DNA from: an uncultured Muribaculaceae bacterium
GTDB lineage: Bacteria; Bacteroidota; Bacteroidia; Bacteroidales; Muribaculaceae
NCBI GenBank assembly: GCA_910578095.1
Contig: CAJTOZ010000009.1
Coordinates: 1 to 64,000, forward strand
DNA: 64,000 nucleotides
Direction of reading: 5' to 3'
Positions 60,959 through 64,000 of this stretch are shown piece after piece; position 1 is the first letter of the stretch; the number at the start of each line of letters is the position of its first letter. Made by a program: the position numbers and the translations under genes. The notes beneath the pieces are model-generated. The model saw nothing but the letters and a program-made list of their open reading frames with translations. It was not told the DNA's origin and ran no database searches.

Positions 60959-61822
60959 TCAGAAATTAACGATATAACCTACGGAAACGGAGTTGAATTC
61001 GGGGCCCCAGCCGGAGCGGAACAGGCCGGTGGGGGCGTAGCGCAGATACACGCCGCCTATGCCACGGAAACCTGCGGCGAGCAACAGATCGGCCGACAGT
61101 GTGCGCGTGTGCAGCTCCTTGAATGTATGGGTGGTGGTCTGGTCGGCCACTGTCTGCGACGACCGTGCCCGTGCCCCGAAATTGAAGTTCAGCCATGTTC
61201 CGGCGCTGATATAGGCGCGGCGCGACAATTTCTGCGTGAACATCACGGGGATGTGCACTCTCCACATGCGCAGGCGGGCGCTGTGGCCTGTGAGCCCCTC
61301 CGGGCGTGCCACCAGCAGGAGACGACGCCCCTCGGAGGCGAAGGTCATGCCGTCGCCTACGGCATATTGCAGGTAGCCTATGCCGGCGCCGGCGTTTATA
61401 CTGAATCCTCCTCCGAGGTGCAGCCCGGCATTGAGCAGGCGGCTGATACCCACCTCGAACGACGCACCTACAGGTGTATGTCCGGTGGGGATGGAGGTTC
61501 CGGCATATATTTCAAAATCAACATTGAACGCTGTGTTTTTGCGGCCATGATGCTGTCTGCTGTCGGAATATCCGGACAGGAACGGCAGATTCAGCCCCCA
61601 GCCACCGTTGGCGGTGGTGTCCGGCGCATATTGCGCGGCATATTCATACAGGAAGTCGGGGTTGTCGGCGCGTCCGCGGGCACGCACCTTTATGCCATCA
61701 GGAGTGCGCACCACGGTGAGCGTGTCCACATTGCTTATGCGTGTGAGCGTGTCGGGTGTTTCTTCTGCTGCGGCGCCGATGGCTATGGCCGCGAGTGCGA
61801 GGGTGATGAAGCGCAGTTTCAT
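60959..61822 (-). CDS. Beta-barrel outer membrane protein of the ECF operon (first copy)
   Basis: A 287-residue paralogue of the next gene: signal peptide, RISNVDTLTVVRTPDGIKV, then a barrel-like body ending VYLRYAPTGLF...VSVGYIVNF. A common ancestor is clear from the matching start and end. The ATG overlaps the stop of the upstream small secreted protein (ATGA). Function unknown. Confidence 0.72.
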   Translation of the reverse strand: MKLRFITLALAAIAIGAAAEETPDTLTRISNVDTLTVVRTPDGIKVRARGRADNPDFLYEYAAQYAPDTTANGGWGLNLPFLSGYSDSRQHHGRKNTAFNVDFEIYAGTSIPTGHTPVGASFEVGISRLLNAGLHLGGGFSINAGAGIGYLQYAVGDGMTFASEGRRLLLVARPEGLTGHSARLRMWRVHIPVMFTQKLSRRAYISAGTWLNFNFGARARSSQTVADQTTTHTFKELHTRTLSADLLLAAGFRGIGGVYLRYAPTGLFRSGWGPEFNSVSVGYIVNF

Positions 61823-62265
61823 TGTTTGAGCATTTTTTTTACTTGTTCCGGAGAGGCGGAGCCTTCGAGATAAATGAGAATCACTTTATTGCCGCCGGCG
61901 GCGAGCTGATTTAAGAAAAAAATGTAGCGGTTGAGATCGTTGTGCCGGCGCAGGCGGTAGAACCCGTAGAACAGGCGTCCGTCGCGGAACTGCACCTCGC
62001 GCGATAGTGCATCGGCTCCGTCGCGGCGCACGGCGCGTTCGATTGCATCGGCGCTCTCGTTGTCGGCATCAGTGAGGGTGATGCTGCGGTAGGTGGACAG
62101 CTTGTGTTTTTTCAGCTGGCCTCCGCTTATGATTGTCTCGCGTGCGTCCGGTATGTCGCGATAGCGCCCGTCGAACAGCGCGCCCACCGCCAGTCCCTTC
62201 TGCGCGGCGGCCGGAATGGCGGCTGCGAGCAAGAGCATGAGGAAAAGAATGTGTGCCGGTTTCAT
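61819..62265 (-). CDS. Small secreted protein of unknown function (DUF6108-like)
   Basis: A 148-residue protein with a signal peptide (MKPAHILFLMLLLAAAIPAAAQ) and a beta-alpha body with GLAVGALFDGRYRD and LTDADNES; Bacteroidales homologues fall, as far as I recall, in a DUF6108-type family, which is not certain. It is encoded two bases after the anti-sigma gene and overlaps the first barrel gene, so it probably works in the same envelope process. Confidence 0.65.
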   Translation of the reverse strand: MKPAHILFLMLLLAAAIPAAAQKGLAVGALFDGRYRDIPDARETIISGGQLKKHKLSTYRSITLTDADNESADAIERAVRRDGADALSREVQFRDGRLFYGFYRLRRHNDLNRYIFFLNQLAAGGNKVILIYLEGSASPEQVKKMLKQ

Positions 62266-62267
62266 TT

Positions 62268-62714
62268 TTATTGGTGTGTTGATGATAATGCGATACTGAT
62301 GGCCTCAAAATCGTTGTCTACGGATTCGCCGACGCTTTCTGCCGCGTCGGCCATTGCGCTGAGATCGGCTTGCATGAATGCTATCACGTCGGCGCGGTCG
62401 CTGATTTCTGTGCCGGCGCAGTAGGCCAGATATTCCGCGCTGTTATGGCGCGGGAATGCGAGGAATGTGCCTGCTGCGGCCAGCAGCAGGGCAAATCCTG
62501 CCGCCGCGCGCCATACCTGGCGGTGTGTGCCGCGCTTCCGGCGTGTGGCCGAGCGCTGTGCGGCAAACACTCCCATCACGGCCCGGGCTTCGTCGGCGCT
62601 GTCGCTGTGGTGGGCGGGGTCGGCGAGCTGCATCCGCAGTGTGCGCTCTTCGTCGAGGGAAGTTTCGCCGTCGAAGTAGCGTTGTATTAGTTTTTCAAGT
62701 TCCGCAGGGTTCAT
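62268..62714 (-). CDS. Putative anti-sigma factor, single-pass membrane protein
   Basis: A 148-residue protein with an N-terminal helical domain (LEKLIQRYFDGETSLDEERTL, a pattern frequent in Bacteroidetes anti-sigma-like proteins), one membrane helix (about 70-87) and a short periplasmic tail. It has no zinc-binding HxxxCxxC motif. It overlaps the ECF sigma gene (ATGA), which supports a paired regulator. Role inferred from context. Confidence 0.68.
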   Translation of the reverse strand: MNPAELEKLIQRYFDGETSLDEERTLRMQLADPAHHSDSADEARAVMGVFAAQRSATRRKRGTHRQVWRAAAGFALLLAAAGTFLAFPRHNSAEYLAYCAGTEISDRADVIAFMQADLSAMADAAESVGESVDNDFEAISIALSSTHQ

Positions 62715-63208
62715 GACTGTTGTTTTTTGCGTTGTAGATATAGTTCGCGCACGCGTTTTCGGCTTCGGCTGAGAATCATCCGCACATTGGCTTCCGTGAG
62801 GCCGTGGGCTTCGGCTATTTCTGCTATATCCCAGCCATATTGGTCACGTTCGTAGAGTATGCTCCGGTGGTCGGGGGTCAGGGATGTTTCCATAAGCATC
62901 TTCACCTCTGCGAGCAGTTCGCTTTGCGCGGTGGCATCTTCGGTGTCGTCGGCTATTTCAGGCACCGGACTGTCGGAATGGCGTGCCCGTGCGCGCAGGG
63001 TGTCTATTCCGGCATTGCGCACTGTCGCTGTGAGCAGTTTCTCGGCTTGTTCGCTGGCGGTTATGTCCTCTCGCCGGCGCCATAGGCGGAAGAAGGCCTC
63101 CTGCAGCGCGTCGTCGGCATCGGCGTCGGAGCCGGTGAGGCTTCGTGCCGATCTCCGCAGGCGTGCGCCGATGCGGCGGAATGCTGATGTCAGTGCGTCT
63201 TCTTCCAT
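62711..63208 (-). CDS. ECF-family RNA polymerase sigma factor
   Basis: A 165-residue sigma factor: region 2 with ADADDALQEAFFRLWRRRED (core and -10 contacts) and region 4 with HGLTEANVRMILSRSRKRVRELY (helix-turn-helix for -35 DNA). It has no region 1 or 3. It is the first gene of five and would activate its own operon when released from the next gene's product. The -7/-33 pattern upstream is poor, as expected for an autoregulated gene. Confidence 0.9.
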   Translation of the reverse strand: MEEDALTSAFRRIGARLRRSARSLTGSDADADDALQEAFFRLWRRREDITASEQAEKLLTATVRNAGIDTLRARARHSDSPVPEIADDTEDATAQSELLAEVKMLMETSLTPDHRSILYERDQYGWDIAEIAEAHGLTEANVRMILSRSRKRVRELYLQRKKQQS

Positions 63209-63237
63209 TGTCGTTTTCTGCGTTTTGCAATAAATAG

Positions 63238-63269
63238 ACGGCGCCGATGCTTTTTTGCAACAGCGCCGT
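63238..63269 (-). terminator. Hairpin after ygiQ
   Basis: ACGGCGC (63238-63244) pairs with GCGCCGT (63263-63269) downstream of the ygiQ stop. The T tract that follows on the minus strand is interrupted (CTATTTATT), so termination is uncertain. Confidence 0.4.
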
Positions 63270-63289
63270 GCTATTTTTTTTGATATTTT

Positions 63290-64000
63290 TTATCGGCGGC
63301 GTTTCCCTTGTGGTGGTGCGGGCCTTTGTGCCGGGCCGAACAGTCTCTTTATCAGGTCGGGACGGTGCATCCGCTCGAGGCTGTGGGTGATGTCGGATCT
63401 GTAGGCGCGGTCGTACCAGAAGAAGTATTTTCTCTGCGCCAGTTTTTCTTTTTGCGTGCGTGCGGTGTACACTTTCTCAAGGGTGTAGGGGTGATAGCCC
63501 GTGTAGTAGATCTCCGTAGCCACGGTCATGGGAGTGGGGGTGAAATCCTGCACCTGCTCAAGATGAAAATTCAGGTCCTTGGTCTCGGCGGCGAGCATGG
63601 CCATGTCTATCTCATGACATCCGGGATGGCTGGATATGAAATAGGGGATGAGCTGTTGCTTGAGGCCATGGGAGAGGTTCACCTCATCGAAGAGGCGCTT
63701 GAAATCGTGGAATAGCGCGAACGAAGGCTTGCGCATCACGTCCAGCACCTCGTCGCTCGTGTGCTCGGGGGCTACCTTCAGACGTCCGCTCACATGGTCG
63801 GCTATCAATTCGCGGCAGTACCGTCGGTTTGTGTTGTCGGTGTCGCGGTTTCCGGTGTGGTGCATGGCGAGGTCGTAGCGCACACCGCTGCCCACGAAAC
63901 TCTTGCGCACGCCGGCCACGGCATCGGCACTGTGGTAGATGTCGAGCAGTGGCGCATGATCGGTGTTGAGGTTGGGACACACCTTGGGGTGAAGGCACGA
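63290..64000 (-). CDS. ygiQ: YgiQ family radical SAM protein, 3' part (truncated by window edge)
   Basis: The window holds the last 236 codons in frame with the edge. SCLHPKVCPNL at the very start continues the conserved post-core segment of YgiQ; VAPEHTSDEVLDVMRKPS, ISSHPGCHEIDMAMLA and DFTPTPMTVATEIYYTG follow. The radical SAM CxxxCxxC cluster is outside the window. YgiQ relatives have no fixed function; the C-terminal tail is Arg/Lys/Pro-rich (RPAPPQGKRRR). Confidence 0.9.
   Translation of the reverse strand, partial: SCLHPKVCPNLNTDHAPLLDIYHSADAVAGVRKSFVGSGVRYDLAMHHTGNRDTDNTNRRYCRELIADHVSGRLKVAPEHTSDEVLDVMRKPSFALFHDFKRLFDEVNLSHGLKQQLIPYFISSHPGCHEIDMAMLAAETKDLNFHLEQVQDFTPTPMTVATEIYYTGYHPYTLEKVYTARTQKEKLAQRKYFFWYDRAYRSDITHSLERMHRPDLIKRLFGPAQRPAPPQGKRRR

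Noticed and set aside
63228..63258. A fourth promoter interlocked with a terminator, ahead of the ECF sigma gene
   Set aside because: A TTG lies in the loop of the ygiQ hairpin, but the -7 candidate (TATTTATTG) departs from the consensus too far to claim.

Overview
This window is chromosomal DNA of a Bacteroidales bacterium, most likely a gut Muribaculaceae (S24-7) relative. The evidence is the TAnnTTTG (-7) / TTTG (-33) promoter grammar of Bacteroidetes, the scarcity of Shine-Dalgarno sites, an Nqr complex, a tricorn-like peptidase, a large alpha-2-macroglobulin, a BioG-BioC fusion, and secreted proteins ending in a type-A-like C-terminal sorting tail. The genus is inference. I see no rRNA, tRNA, CRISPR array, phage or insertion sequence.

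Layout. Positions 1-2226: a secreted tail-bearing protein and a DUF3332 lipoprotein, the latter at the end of a minus-strand operon (9144 to 1678) coding a tricorn-like peptidase, a CPA2 antiporter, an MltF-like transglycosylase and DUF3332. Positions 9320-12118: two tandem paralogous GH5 lipoproteins. Positions 12224-16380: metallophosphoesterase, acyltransferase, RluA-type pseudouridine synthase and a PASTA protein. A divergent promoter then reads plus-strand into a thioester-less alpha-2-macroglobulin (16450-21975) and three large secreted proteins (22221-30234: unknown, subtilase, leucine-rich repeat). Positions 30355-34943: 3'-5' exonuclease, a small membrane protein, gpmI, a lipoprotein and a PagL-like outer membrane protein. 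Positions 34953-38537 (minus): an MBL-fold/deacetylase fusion and groES-groEL.

Positions 38693-42965 form a vitamin B12 uptake operon: a cobalamin riboswitch, then DUF4465 lipoprotein, BtuG-like propeller and BtuB-like TonB receptor. Directly upstream is the biotin operon bioA-bioF-bioGC-bioD (47487 to 43034). Its BioC domain is interrupted by a frameshift, although the distal part is intact in the -1 frame and overlaps the bioD start. A repeat-rich gap (47521-47841) separates it from exbB-exbD-exbD-tonB (51205 to 47876), which would energise the B12 receptor and other TonB receptors. Divergently, nqrA-F (51627-57469) codes a sodium-pumping NADH dehydrogenase, followed by a hotdog thioesterase, dprA and a nucleoside phosphorylase. 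The right end is a five-gene ECF sigma operon (63208 to 60075) with a candidate anti-sigma factor, a small secreted protein and two paralogous beta-barrels. A truncated ygiQ lies at the edge.

Points most worth following: the bioGC frameshift; the riboswitch-controlled DUF4465-BtuG-BtuB set; the loss of the thioester in the macroglobulin; the MBL/deacetylase fusion; the ECF operon; and promoters whose -33 box lies inside the preceding terminator, with several start codons so close to the -7 box that leaderless mRNAs are expected.
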